Origin: Apilactobacillus apisilvae
Lineage (GTDB): Bacteria > Bacillota > Bacilli > Lactobacillales > Lactobacillaceae
DNA: 64,000 nt
Direction of reading: 5' to 3'
Assembly: GCF_023380225.1 (NCBI RefSeq)
Contig: NZ_CP093362.1
Coordinates: 124,001-188,000, forward strand
The translations under genes and the position numbers were made by a program. Position 1 is the stretch's first letter. Every line of letters begins with the position of its first letter. Below the pieces are notes generated by a model. That model was not told the origin of the DNA and did not search any database. It saw only the letters and a program-made list of their open reading frames with translations. This document shows, in pieces, positions 12,869 to 20,970 of the stretch.

Positions 12869-13903
12869 TTGATAAAGTTTAAAAATGTTTATAAAAAATA
12901 TAAATTAAATAAAAGCATTTTGACGGCAGTTAATGATGTCAATTTTGAAGTGGATGATGGAGAAATTTACGGAATTATTGGTTATTCAGGTGCTGGTAAA
13001 AGTACTTTGGTTCGTATATTAGATGGAATTGAGCCTCCAACTTCAGGATCTATCGAAATTAGTGGAAAAGATATTTCTAAATTAAGTAATAAAGAACTTA
13101 GAGCACAAAGAAAGAAAATAGGAATGATTTTTCAACATTTTAATTTGCTTTGGTCTAGAACAATTATCCAAAACGTTGAATTACCATTGGAAATATCTGG
13201 TGTTAACAAGGAAGAGCGCAAAAAGCAAGCTCAAAAATTTATTGAACTTGTTGGACTAAAAGGGCGTGAAAATGATTATCCTTCTGAATTGTCTGGTGGT
13301 CAAAAACAACGTGTAGGAATTGCTAGAGCTTTAGCAAACAAACCGGAAATTTTAATTTCTGATGAAGCTACTAGTGCATTGGATCCACAAACTACTGATG
13401 AAATTTTGGACTTATTAATTAAAATTAATAAAGAACTTAATTTAACAGTTCTATTAATAACTCATGAAATGCATGCAATCAGAAAGGTAGCAAATAAGGT
13501 TGCTGTGATGGAAAATGGGCAAATTGTAGAACATGGTAGTGTTTATGATATCTTTAAAAATCCTAAACAACCAATTACTAAGCGCTTCGTTGATGAAGAC
13601 AATCCTTCTACTGAAAATGAATTAAGTATGACTGTTGACGAAATTGTTGATAAATATCCTAATGGTTCTGTTATTAAATTGTCTTTTAATGGAAATCAAT
13701 CCCAACAACCAGTTATTTCTCAAATGATTCGTGATTTCGATACTCTAGAAATCAGTATTATTGAAGGAGCTATTCATCAGACCCAGGACGGATCTATGGG
13801 ATCATTAATTATTCAATTATTAGGAACTCAAGCAGATCAGAATAAAGCAATTGAATACTTAAATTCATTAAATATTGAAACTGAGGTGATCAATCGTGGA
13901 TAA
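12869..13903 (+). CDS. metN: Methionine ABC importer ATP-binding protein
   Basis: ATPase of the MetNPQ methionine uptake system, 344 residues. Walker A is GYSGAGKST (38-46), the signature is LSGGQKQRVGIARAL, and Walker B is EILISDEATSALD. The last ~80 residues match the NIL substrate-sensing domain that lets bound methionine inhibit transport. TTG start, behind GTGGGGAG. Directly controlled by the Met T-box and overlapping metP by 8 bases. Confidence 0.95.
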   Translation: MIKFKNVYKKYKLNKSILTAVNDVNFEVDDGEIYGIIGYSGAGKSTLVRILDGIEPPTSGSIEISGKDISKLSNKELRAQRKKIGMIFQHFNLLWSRTIIQNVELPLEISGVNKEERKKQAQKFIELVGLKGRENDYPSELSGGQKQRVGIARALANKPEILISDEATSALDPQTTDEILDLLIKINKELNLTVLLITHEMHAIRKVANKVAVMENGQIVEHGSVYDIFKNPKQPITKRFVDEDNPSTENELSMTVDEIVDKYPNGSVIKLSFNGNQSQQPVISQMIRDFDTLEISIIEGAIHQTQDGSMGSLIIQLLGTQADQNKAIEYLNSLNIETEVINRG

Positions 13904-14588
13904 TCAAGGAATTCAATCATATTTTCAATTTAAAAACATTAATTGGCCAGCAATGCAACAAGCAACATGGGAAACAATTTGGATGACAGCTTTATCAATG
14001 ATTATTGTAACCTTTGTTGGAATAATTTTAGGGCTACTTTTATTCGAAAGTCGTAATAAAAAAGGCTTTGGATGGAGAATATTAAACTGGATTATTGCTT
14101 TTCTTGTCAATGTTTTTCGTTCCATTCCATTCATTATTTTAATTGTGTTATTATTACCATTTACGAAAGATTTAGTTGGAACCATTATTGGACCTAAGGC
14201 AGCTATTCCATCATTAGTTATTTCCGCAGCACCATTTTATGCTCGAATGGTAGAAGCTGATTTTAGAGAAGTTGATAGTGGAGTAATTGAAGCCGTTAAA
14301 TCAATGGGTGGAACTAACTGGGATGTTATTTTTAAGGTACTATTGCCAGAAAGTACGCCTGCTTTAATCGCTGGTGGCACTGTGACTGCTATTTCTTTAA
14401 TTTCTTATACTGCAATGGCAGGTGCAATTGGTTCTGGTGGACTAGGATATTTAGCTTACCTAGATGGTTTTCAATCTAACAACAATACTGTGACATTAGT
14501 TGCAACCGTTATTATTTTAATTATTGTTTTAATTGTTCAAACGATTGGTGATTTGTTAGTTAAGAAAACTGATAAACGTTCATTATAA
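13896..14588 (+). CDS. metP: Methionine ABC importer permease
   Basis: Membrane subunit (MetI type), 230 residues with five membrane helices. The coupling EAA loop is EAVKSMGGTNWDVIFKVLLPES. GTG start behind TGAGGTGA inside the end of metN, so translation is coupled. The next gene is 12 bases downstream. Confidence 0.94.
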   Translation: MDNQGIQSYFQFKNINWPAMQQATWETIWMTALSMIIVTFVGIILGLLLFESRNKKGFGWRILNWIIAFLVNVFRSIPFIILIVLLLPFTKDLVGTIIGPKAAIPSLVISAAPFYARMVEADFREVDSGVIEAVKSMGGTNWDVIFKVLLPESTPALIAGGTVTAISLISYTAMAGAIGSGGLGYLAYLDGFQSNNNTVTLVATVIILIIVLIVQTIGDLLVKKTDKRSL

Positions 14589-14600
14589 GGAGGATTAATT

Positions 14601-15422
14601 ATGAAAAAAATTTTATCCTTCGGTTCTATATTAATATTATTTATTGTTTTATTATTTTTAGGTCCTGGTAATTATAAAGCTAAAAATACTTTACGAGTTG
14701 GTGCATCCAATATTCCACATGCTGAAATACTAAGGCACGTTGCGCCAATGTTAAAAAAGGAAGGTGTTAAGTTAGATATTGTTACCTTTCAGGACTATGT
14801 ATTACCTAACCGTGCTTTGATTGGTAAACAAATTGATGTAAATTACTTTCAAACACCAGCATTTTTAGATCAATGGAATAAGGAAAATAATGCTAACCTA
14901 GTAGACCTAGGGGCTGTTCATCTTGAGCCTATTGGTATTTATTCTAAAAAAGTTAAAAAACTATCCGATTTAAAAGATGGTGCTAAAATCTTAGTAAGTA
15001 GTAATGCACCTGATTATGGTAGAATTATTCAGCTTTTCCAGCAACATGGTTTAATTGGTATCAAAAAAGGTGTAAAAATTTCACAAGCGACCTTTAGTGA
15101 TATTAATTACAATCCGAAGCATTTAAAATTTCAAACTGGATATGAACCTAAAATAATGCCATTAATTTACAATAATGGTGAGGGTGATGCAGTAGCAATT
15201 AATTCTAATTATGCTGTACAAGGTGGCTTACAGCCTTATAAACAAGCTATTGCCCTACAAAAAGCACAGAAAGATTCACCATATAATAATATTGTTGCCT
15301 CAAGATATGGTAATCGGAATAATCGTGAGATTAAGCTTTTAGTAAAAGCACTTCAATCTAAATCTACGCAAAAATGGATTAAAGATAAATATAAAGGGGC
15401 TGTTTTGCCGGCCGAAAGATAG
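14601..15422 (+). CDS. metQ: Methionine-binding protein of the ABC importer
   Basis: NlpA/MetQ-family substrate-binding protein, 273 residues. It has a hydrophobic N-terminal segment (about 4-22) and then the family core RVGASNIPHAEILRHVAP and the IDVNYFQTPAFLD region. There is no cysteine in or after the signal segment, so no lipobox: it is either held by the uncleaved helix or anchored otherwise. ATG follows AAGGAGGA. It ends the operon before a terminator. Confidence 0.92.
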   Translation: MKKILSFGSILILFIVLLFLGPGNYKAKNTLRVGASNIPHAEILRHVAPMLKKEGVKLDIVTFQDYVLPNRALIGKQIDVNYFQTPAFLDQWNKENNANLVDLGAVHLEPIGIYSKKVKKLSDLKDGAKILVSSNAPDYGRIIQLFQQHGLIGIKKGVKISQATFSDINYNPKHLKFQTGYEPKIMPLIYNNGEGDAVAINSNYAVQGGLQPYKQAIALQKAQKDSPYNNIVASRYGNRNNREIKLLVKALQSKSTQKWIKDKYKGAVLPAER

Positions 15423-15433
15423 TAAATTTATTG

Positions 15434-15463
15434 AAAAGTACTCATCTATGAGTGCTTTTTTTA
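15434..15463 (+). terminator. Terminator after metQ
   Basis: AAAAGTACTCA and TGAGTGCTTTT arms with a TCTA loop (one G-T pair) and a T-run. Confidence 0.88.
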
Positions 15464-15492
15464 TTGACAAAGTTATTTATTATATATATAGT
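15464..15492 (+). promoter_or_regulatory. Promoter of the GntR/ABC module
   Basis: TTGACA (15464-15469), 17-base spacer, TATAGT (15487-15492). It is almost consensus, and the operator palindrome below begins inside the -10 box. Confidence 0.88.
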
Positions 15493-15512
15493 TAGTTATA
15501 TAAGTAACTAAC
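15491..15512 (+). promoter_or_regulatory. Palindromic operator for the GntR-type regulator
   Basis: GTTAGTTA (15491-15498), TATAAG, TAACTAAC (15505-15512) make a perfect 8-bp inverted repeat. It overlaps the last two bases of the -10 box and covers the transcription start. YtrA-type regulators are known to repress their own operons through such sites; that this protein binds here is inferred. Confidence 0.75.
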
Positions 15513-15533
15513 CTTAATTAGGAGGTGTTATAA

Positions 15534-15905
15534 ATGCAATTTGATTTTCAAAGTTCTGAACCTATTTTTTTACAAGTTTCCAATCAAATTGAAGATGCTA
15601 TTTTTACAGGAGCATTTCCTGAAGGAAAACAAATTCCATCAACTACTGAAATATCCAAGACTTTTCAAATAAATCCAGCAACTGTCCTTAAAGGGATGAA
15701 TATACTAGTGAATAATAATTTATTAGAAAAGCAGCGAGGTCGAGGAACTTTTGTTACACATGGAGCTCAACAAAGGGTTGTCAATGAACGTCGAGAACAT
15801 TTCTATCAAGATTACATTTTAAATTTAATCAATGAGTCTAAAAAATTACATTTGAACGAAGATGACATTTTACAATTAATAAAGCGAGGTTATGATAATG
15901 AGTAA
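15534..15905 (+). CDS. GntR-family regulator, YtrA subfamily
   Basis: A short 123-residue GntR protein. The winged helix-turn-helix covers about residues 8-75 (PIFLQVSNQIEDAIFTGAF, then TTEISKTFQINPATVLKGM and the wing EKQRGRGTFVTHG). It is followed only by a short helical tail, which defines the YtrA subfamily, not the larger ligand-binding classes. ATG follows AGGAGGTG. Its stop overlaps the ABC ATPase start by 8 bases. Probably an autorepressor of the five-gene module. Confidence 0.88.
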   Translation: MQFDFQSSEPIFLQVSNQIEDAIFTGAFPEGKQIPSTTEISKTFQINPATVLKGMNILVNNNLLEKQRGRGTFVTHGAQQRVVNERREHFYQDYILNLINESKKLHLNEDDILQLIKRGYDNE

Positions 15906-16773
15906 AATTGAAATTAAAAATTTAAATAAAAACTTTAAGTTTGGTAAAGATAAAATATTAAAGGATATTAACTTATCCTTTGATTCTAATAAAATTTATG
16001 GACTATTTGGTGAAAATGGAGCTGGTAAATCGACCTTAATGAATCTAATTGCTGATTATACTTTTCCTACGGATGGTCAAGTCACCTTAGATAATGAAAA
16101 TGTTCATGATAATGATAAGGCGTTATCTAAGATTTATTATATGAATCAAAATAATATGTATCCTAAAAATGAAAAAGTTAAGAAAATATTCGAATTAACT
16201 AAATCAATATATAAAGATTATGATGTTCAATTACAAGACAAATTAGTAAAAAAATTTCAATTAAACATTAAGACACGTTTTAATAAATTATCAACCGGAT
16301 ATAAGTCCATTGTTAAAATTATTATTGCTTTATGTGTACCATGTGAATTTATTATTTTAGATGAACCTACTTTGGGTCTAGATGCCAGAAATCGTGATAT
16401 ATTCTACCGTGAATTAATTGAAAGTTATAGTGAAGAACCTAGAACTTTTATTATCTCTACACATATCATCGAAGAAATTGATAAGTTAGTTAGCAATGTT
16501 GTTATGATTGCTGACGGTAAAGTTGTTTTAAATGATACATCAGATAATATTCGTGCAAAAGCATATTCAGTAAATGGTCCTATGGACTTAGTTAGTGATT
16601 ATACTAAAGATTTGTCAGTGATTGGAAAAGAATCATTAGGTCAATATGTAACAATTGATGTTATGGGATCATTACCTAATAAAAAAGTGCCTAGTGGGGT
16701 CAAAGTAACTAAAATTGAATTACAAAAGTTAATTGTTAATTTGATGAATAAGGATGGTGCTAATGATAATTAA
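15898..16773 (+). CDS. ABC transporter ATP-binding protein of the GntR module
   Basis: A 291-residue ABC ATPase. Walker A is GENGAGKST (38-46) and Walker B is FIILDEPTLGLD. The signature reads LSTGY, a variant of LSGGQ common in YtrB/BcrA-like exporters. A ~70-residue C-terminal extension follows the H-loop (ISTHIIEE). The ATG at 15898 has proper spacing from GCGAGG; one at 15892 is too close. The substrate is unknown; cell-envelope stress or peptide export is the usual setting for this architecture. Confidence 0.88.
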   Translation: MSKIEIKNLNKNFKFGKDKILKDINLSFDSNKIYGLFGENGAGKSTLMNLIADYTFPTDGQVTLDNENVHDNDKALSKIYYMNQNNMYPKNEKVKKIFELTKSIYKDYDVQLQDKLVKKFQLNIKTRFNKLSTGYKSIVKIIIALCVPCEFIILDEPTLGLDARNRDIFYRELIESYSEEPRTFIISTHIIEEIDKLVSNVVMIADGKVVLNDTSDNIRAKAYSVNGPMDLVSDYTKDLSVIGKESLGQYVTIDVMGSLPNKKVPSGVKVTKIELQKLIVNLMNKDGANDN

Positions 16774-17500
16774 AGAAACAGCGCTATATAAAAATATTAT
16801 GAAAAGATACTTTTTATATACACTTATTTATATGGCAATAGTATTTTCAACTACTATCTTAATGAATCGAAGAGGATTATTAGAAAATTTGAGTCAAATA
16901 AAAACTACTTATTTATCATTTATAGTGGTTATGATTTGTTTTAATTATTATTTATTTAAGCTGTCAATTAATTTTGGGATGAGTAGACAATCTTTATATA
17001 AAGTTAAATTATCATTATTATGTTCAATTGCTTTTATTGTTAATATCATTACATTTTTAACTAATCTATTAGTATATTTTTTTGATAAGAAAGATTTAGA
17101 TTCTCTTTATATTGGTTTATATTACGGATTTTTTCACAATAATATATTGGACTTTACTTTTATGTTTGTTTTTGGAATTGTTTTTACATTTTTTATATTT
17201 ATTATCTTTAATACATTAGGAACGTTATTATCACTTTTTGGAGTTATTGGTAAAATTATTTGTTTAGTTGCTATCCATGCAATGTTTACTTTACCACTGA
17301 TATTAATAGGTATTTACCATGATTTTATCAATACAGATTTCAGTGTTATTAACAAAATTTTTTCGATTATAACTGGAATACATACTGCTAATAATAAATA
17401 TGGAAATCCAATTAACATGTTAGTAACTTTATTAATTATTATAATTATTATGTTGTTTATTAACTATAAATTAACCAAAAAGCATCAAATTAGAAGATAA
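16763..17500 (+). CDS. ABC-2-like membrane protein, paralogue 1
   Basis: A 245-residue, very hydrophobic protein with about six membrane helices. It shares landmarks with the next two genes: an N-terminal KETALY, a NTLGTLLSLF helix in the middle and the ending INYKLTKKHQ. It is the most diverged of the three. ATG at 16763, behind AAGGA and overlapping the ATPase gene by 11 bases. Probably a permease half; the specific substrate is not recognisable. Confidence 0.75.
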   Translation: MIIKETALYKNIMKRYFLYTLIYMAIVFSTTILMNRRGLLENLSQIKTTYLSFIVVMICFNYYLFKLSINFGMSRQSLYKVKLSLLCSIAFIVNIITFLTNLLVYFFDKKDLDSLYIGLYYGFFHNNILDFTFMFVFGIVFTFFIFIIFNTLGTLLSLFGVIGKIICLVAIHAMFTLPLILIGIYHDFINTDFSVINKIFSIITGIHTANNKYGNPINMLVTLLIIIIIMLFINYKLTKKHQIRR

Positions 17501-17519
17501 TTTAAGGAGGTTATTAACT

Positions 17520-18275
17520 ATGAAAGAAAAAGCTTTATTTAAGGCTATTAGCAAAAGAAATTATTTTTGGGCAACTTTAATTGTATTATTTGTTTTATTA
17601 TTGGATATCGTTTTTAGTAGAAGTTTATCTGATGGATTTTTAAATAATATAAATTCTTTTCCAACAATATTTACTTTATGTCTGCTAATTTTATTGTCTA
17701 AAAATTATGATAATTTTAAAATTGCCATTCAAAATGGTATTAATCGTAAAAAATTTTGGAAAATGAAAATGTGGCTTGTCTTATCATCATCATTTACTTT
17801 AAGCGTATTTAGTTTTGTAGTTCAAATCTTTAGATTTAATATAAATGATATTTCATCCAGTGATTGGTTTTTTTATAATTACTCTAATTTTTTTAGTAAC
17901 AATATTCTAGATACTATTTTTATGTTTATTTCTGAGTTATTTCTTGCATTTTTTATTATGATGTTAGTTAATACTTGGGGCAGCTTTATGTCACTATTTA
18001 ATCGCCTTTGGAAGACAATTATTTATGTTTCCATTATTGGATCATTTATTGCATTTGGGATTAGTTTAAATCAAACGATTATTTATAATGTTTTTGATTA
18101 TTTAGTATTTAGTCATAGTAATGGCATTAATAATTTCTTTCACTTAATACTTGGTATTAGTAATAACGGTAGTAATAATAATCCTATCAATTTAATCATT
18201 ACATTATTAGTTTGCACAATTATACTTTCAGCTATTAATTATGGTGTGACTAAATTACAACAAGTAAATCGATAA
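17520..18275 (+). CDS. ABC-2-like membrane protein, paralogue 2
   Basis: A 251-residue protein with about six helices. Shared family landmarks are KEKALF at the start, FKIAIQNGINRKKFW after the second helix, NTWGSFMSLF and the end INYGVTKLQQVN. It has its own strong ribosome site (AAGGAGG). Its ending is almost the same as paralogue 3, so these two probably arose by a recent duplication. Confidence 0.75.
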   Translation: MKEKALFKAISKRNYFWATLIVLFVLLLDIVFSRSLSDGFLNNINSFPTIFTLCLLILLSKNYDNFKIAIQNGINRKKFWKMKMWLVLSSSFTLSVFSFVVQIFRFNINDISSSDWFFYNYSNFFSNNILDTIFMFISELFLAFFIMMLVNTWGSFMSLFNRLWKTIIYVSIIGSFIAFGISLNQTIIYNVFDYLVFSHSNGINNFFHLILGISNNGSNNNPINLIITLLVCTIILSAINYGVTKLQQVNR

Positions 18276-18288
18276 AGGGGAATGAATT

Positions 18289-19086
18289 TTGAAAGAGAAC
18301 GCTTTATTCCGTTTAATTACTAAAAAGTATTTGAAAATTTCATTTGGTATAGTTTTATTACTATTTTTATGGGAATTTTTAATTACCGGATTCACTCGAG
18401 GATTTGACATTAAATATTTATTGTATGAAATTTTTATATCAATGCCTTTTAGTTCATTTTTTAATTTACTATTAGTAATTATTTTTGTTTTTAATTATAA
18501 AAATTTTAAATTGTCGATTCAAAATGGAATAACTAGAAATAAGTATTTTTTTACTAAAATTAAAGTTATTGCTTTATTTTCAATAATAGGAAGTCTTTTT
18601 AGAATGTTTGAAAGTGTTTTTGATAAAACTTTTTTAAATTCTAATTATAATTTATTTTATCAAAACATATTTGATTCTTATTTGTCAGCTTTTATATTTA
18701 CATTTATTACTTATTTCATAATAATGATGTTTATTTTAATTTCATTTAATACATTAGGGAGCTTTATATCCTTATTTTCTACATTTTGGAAAATAATTAT
18801 AATTTTATTATTTGGATCTGGAATTATTTCATTTTTTGTTTTATTAACTAAAACTAATTATTATGTAATTTTTGAAAAAATTATGGTTTCTATGCATACT
18901 TCATTTATATTAGATTTTATCGATGGCTTTATCGAAGGTTTTACTAGACGTCCAGAGTATTATTACAGTTATAATCATGGAAATTCTTATAGCCCTATTT
19001 ATACAGTTATAATTTTAATTGTATGCATATTGATTTTTGCTCTTATCAACTATAGATTAACTAAATTGCAACAAGTAAATCATTAA
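18289..19086 (+). CDS. ABC-2-like membrane protein, paralogue 3
   Basis: A 265-residue protein with about six helices. Shared landmarks are KENALF, FKLSIQNGITRNKYF, NTLGSFISLF and INYRLTKLQQVN. It has an added tyrosine-rich loop before the last helix (EYYYSYNHGN). TTG start behind AAAGGGG. It ends the module; no clear terminator separates it from ddl. Confidence 0.75.
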   Translation: MKENALFRLITKKYLKISFGIVLLLFLWEFLITGFTRGFDIKYLLYEIFISMPFSSFFNLLLVIIFVFNYKNFKLSIQNGITRNKYFFTKIKVIALFSIIGSLFRMFESVFDKTFLNSNYNLFYQNIFDSYLSAFIFTFITYFIIMMFILISFNTLGSFISLFSTFWKIIIILLFGSGIISFFVLLTKTNYYVIFEKIMVSMHTSFILDFIDGFIEGFTRRPEYYYSYNHGNSYSPIYTVIILIVCILIFALINYRLTKLQQVNH

Positions 19087-19110
19087 TATAAAACACAATT
19101 AAATAAAATA

Positions 19111-19119
19111 TGGTATACT
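19111..19119 (+). promoter_or_regulatory. Candidate extended -10 promoter of ddl
   Basis: TGGTATACT in a TATGGTATACTT context, 38 bases before the ddl start; no recognisable -35. Confidence 0.5.
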
Positions 19120-19156
19120 TAGGTTTCAAAGATTAATTTATAGGACGGTTATAACA

Positions 19157-20257
19157 ATGGTAAAGAAAACACATTTAGCTCTATTATTTGGTGGAGATTC
19201 ATCAGAACATGATGTTTCAAAACGTTCTGCACATAATATTTATGATGCAATGGATAAAGATAAGTATGATATTAGTCTATTTTTACTTACTAAAAAAGGA
19301 ATTATTCTAAGCGATGAAGCTTCTCACCGTATCTTCAATGGTGAATCAGAAGATGATGTTGTTAAAGAAGAAATGGATAAATTAGACTTTTCTGATCCTT
19401 TAGCACCAATTAAAAACTTGGCTGCAGTTAAAGATATCGATGTATTTTTTCCAACTATCCATGGTAATTTGGGTGAAGATGGGACTATTCAAGGTTTATT
19501 AAGATTGTTACATAAGCCTTACGTTGGTAGTGGTATTTTGGAGTCTGCAATGGGCTTTGATAAAGATATTACTAAAAAGATGCTTAATTTAGCAGATGTT
19601 AGAAATACTAATTATCAATTAATTACTCCTGATAATAAAGATGATTGGTCATATGCTAAGTTACAAGCTAAGTTTGGGGATGTTATTTTCCTAAAACCTG
19701 CTAACCAAGGTTCTTCAGTTGGTATTCATAAAGTTACCAATGAAAAAGAATTTGAAGATGGTCTAAAAGATGCATTTAGATATGATTACAAGATTCTTGC
19801 TGAACAATCAATTGATGGTCCGGAAGAACTTGAAATTTCCATTTTAGGTAATGAAAAACCAATCGCTTCAAAGTTAGGTGCTATTAGAGTTCCTAAGCAA
19901 GACAAATTCTACACTTATGACAATAAATTTGTTGATGCTAGTGAGGTTATTTTTGATATTCCAGTTGATGTTTCTAAAGAACTAGCTGATGAAATTACTG
20001 ATATGGCTTTAAGAGCTTATAGAGCATTAGGCTTAAAGGGTATGGCACGTATTGATTTCTTAGTATCAAAAGATGATGTTCCATATTTAGGTGAAGTTAA
20101 TACACTACCTGGATTTACAAATATTAGTTTGTATCCACAATTATGGGAAGCTTCAGGAATTAGTTATACGGATTTGATTGATCGCCTAATTGATTTAGCT
20201 TATGCTGAATTTAAACGCCAATCTGAAATTATTCATGATTTTAAACCATTATCATAA
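19157..20257 (+). CDS. ddl: D-alanine--D-lactate-type ligase (Ddl family)
   Basis: ATP-grasp ligase that makes the terminal dipeptide or depsipeptide of the wall precursor, 366 residues. ATP-grasp motifs FLKPANQGSSVGI and ARIDFLV...LGEVNTLPGF are intact. At the specificity position the sequence is FYTYDNKF, with Phe258 where D-Ala-D-Ala ligases have Tyr. The Phe form is known from Leuconostoc and vancomycin-resistant lactobacilli and favours D-lactate, so intrinsic vancomycin resistance is predicted. Confidence 0.93.
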   Translation: MVKKTHLALLFGGDSSEHDVSKRSAHNIYDAMDKDKYDISLFLLTKKGIILSDEASHRIFNGESEDDVVKEEMDKLDFSDPLAPIKNLAAVKDIDVFFPTIHGNLGEDGTIQGLLRLLHKPYVGSGILESAMGFDKDITKKMLNLADVRNTNYQLITPDNKDDWSYAKLQAKFGDVIFLKPANQGSSVGIHKVTNEKEFEDGLKDAFRYDYKILAEQSIDGPEELEISILGNEKPIASKLGAIRVPKQDKFYTYDNKFVDASEVIFDIPVDVSKELADEITDMALRAYRALGLKGMARIDFLVSKDDVPYLGEVNTLPGFTNISLYPQLWEASGISYTDLIDRLIDLAYAEFKRQSEIIHDFKPLS

Positions 20258-20266
20258 AATATAAAC

Positions 20267-20297
20267 AAGGATCTCTTTTAATTAAGAGATCCTTTTT
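20267..20297 (+). terminator. Terminator after ddl
   Basis: Perfect 11-bp stem AAGGATCTCTT / AAGAGATCCTT, 6-base loop, then TTTTT. Confidence 0.92.
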
Positions 20298-20331
20298 AGT
20301 TTATACGTATTTAATTTATGGGGGTGATAAT

Positions 20332-20871
20332 ATGGTTCAAAGATGCAACTGGTCTACTAAAAATAATCGCTTATTAATATATCATGATAACGAATGGGGG
20401 CGCCCAATTTTTGATTCTCAAAAGTTATTTGAAATTTTATCATTAGAAATTTTACAAGCGGGATTATGTTGGACGTTGATCTTATCAAAAAGGGATAGTA
20501 TCGTTGAAGCTTTTGATTATTTTGATTTCAAAAAAATTAGCGCATATGACAACAATCAGTTAGAAAAATTGATTAACAATAAAAATATTATTAGAAATAA
20601 AGATAAAATTGAAGCGATAATTTTTAATGCTAAATTATGTAATAGTATAGATTTATCTAGTTTTATTTGGGAAGATTTTAGTTATTGTCCATTAAATCAT
20701 TTAAATGAAAGTAACGAGATTCCATTATATGAAGAATTTATTCATAAATATGTATTAAAATTTAAACATTATGGTTTTAAAAGAATTGGATCAAAAACTT
20801 TATATTCATTTTATCAGGCTGTTGGAGTAGTAAATGATCATGAAATTGAATGTTTTTATAATAAATCTTAA
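20332..20871 (+). CDS. tag: DNA-3-methyladenine glycosylase I
   Basis: Removes 3-methyladenine from alkylated DNA (base excision repair). The 179-residue protein has the family marks RCNW near the N-terminus, YHDNEWGRP, the helix-hairpin-helix region LEILQAGLCWTLILSKR, and the C-terminal VVNDHEIECF. The N- and C-terminal Cys/His residues form the zinc site. ATG follows GGGGTGA. It lies between two terminator/promoter regions and looks monocistronic. Confidence 0.93.
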   Translation: MVQRCNWSTKNNRLLIYHDNEWGRPIFDSQKLFEILSLEILQAGLCWTLILSKRDSIVEAFDYFDFKKISAYDNNQLEKLINNKNIIRNKDKIEAIIFNAKLCNSIDLSSFIWEDFSYCPLNHLNESNEIPLYEEFIHKYVLKFKHYGFKRIGSKTLYSFYQAVGVVNDHEIECFYNKS

Positions 20872-20878
20872 AAAAGTA

Positions 20879-20906
20879 TTGCTTAAAATTTATAAACAGG
20901 TATTAT
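20879..20906 (+). promoter_or_regulatory. Candidate promoter of the Rgg-like gene
   Basis: TTGCTT (20879-20884), 16-base spacer, TATTAT (20901-20906). Moderate match; the leader would be about 55-60 bases. Confidence 0.4.
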
Positions 20907-20933
20907 TAATAGATAATTAAAATTATTGGAGGG

Positions 20934-20955
20934 GTATGCACAGTAGGGTGCATAC
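20934..20955 (+). promoter_or_regulatory. Inverted repeat between ribosome site and start of the Rgg-like gene
   Basis: GTATGCAC (20934-20941), AGTAGG, GTGCATAC (20948-20955), a perfect 8-bp inverted repeat. It directly follows the only strong ribosome site (GGAGGGG, 20928-20934) and lies 15 bases before the ATG. It could be an RNA hairpin that controls translation or an operator. Confidence 0.7.
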
Positions 20956-20970
20956 AAAAATTTAATCACC

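Noticed and set aside
20936..20965. Nine-codon frame starting ATGCAC just after GGAGGGG as a leader peptide
   Set aside because: The spacing from the ribosome site is only 1-3 bases and the frame is formed by the inverted repeat itself; kept only as a possibility in the findings.
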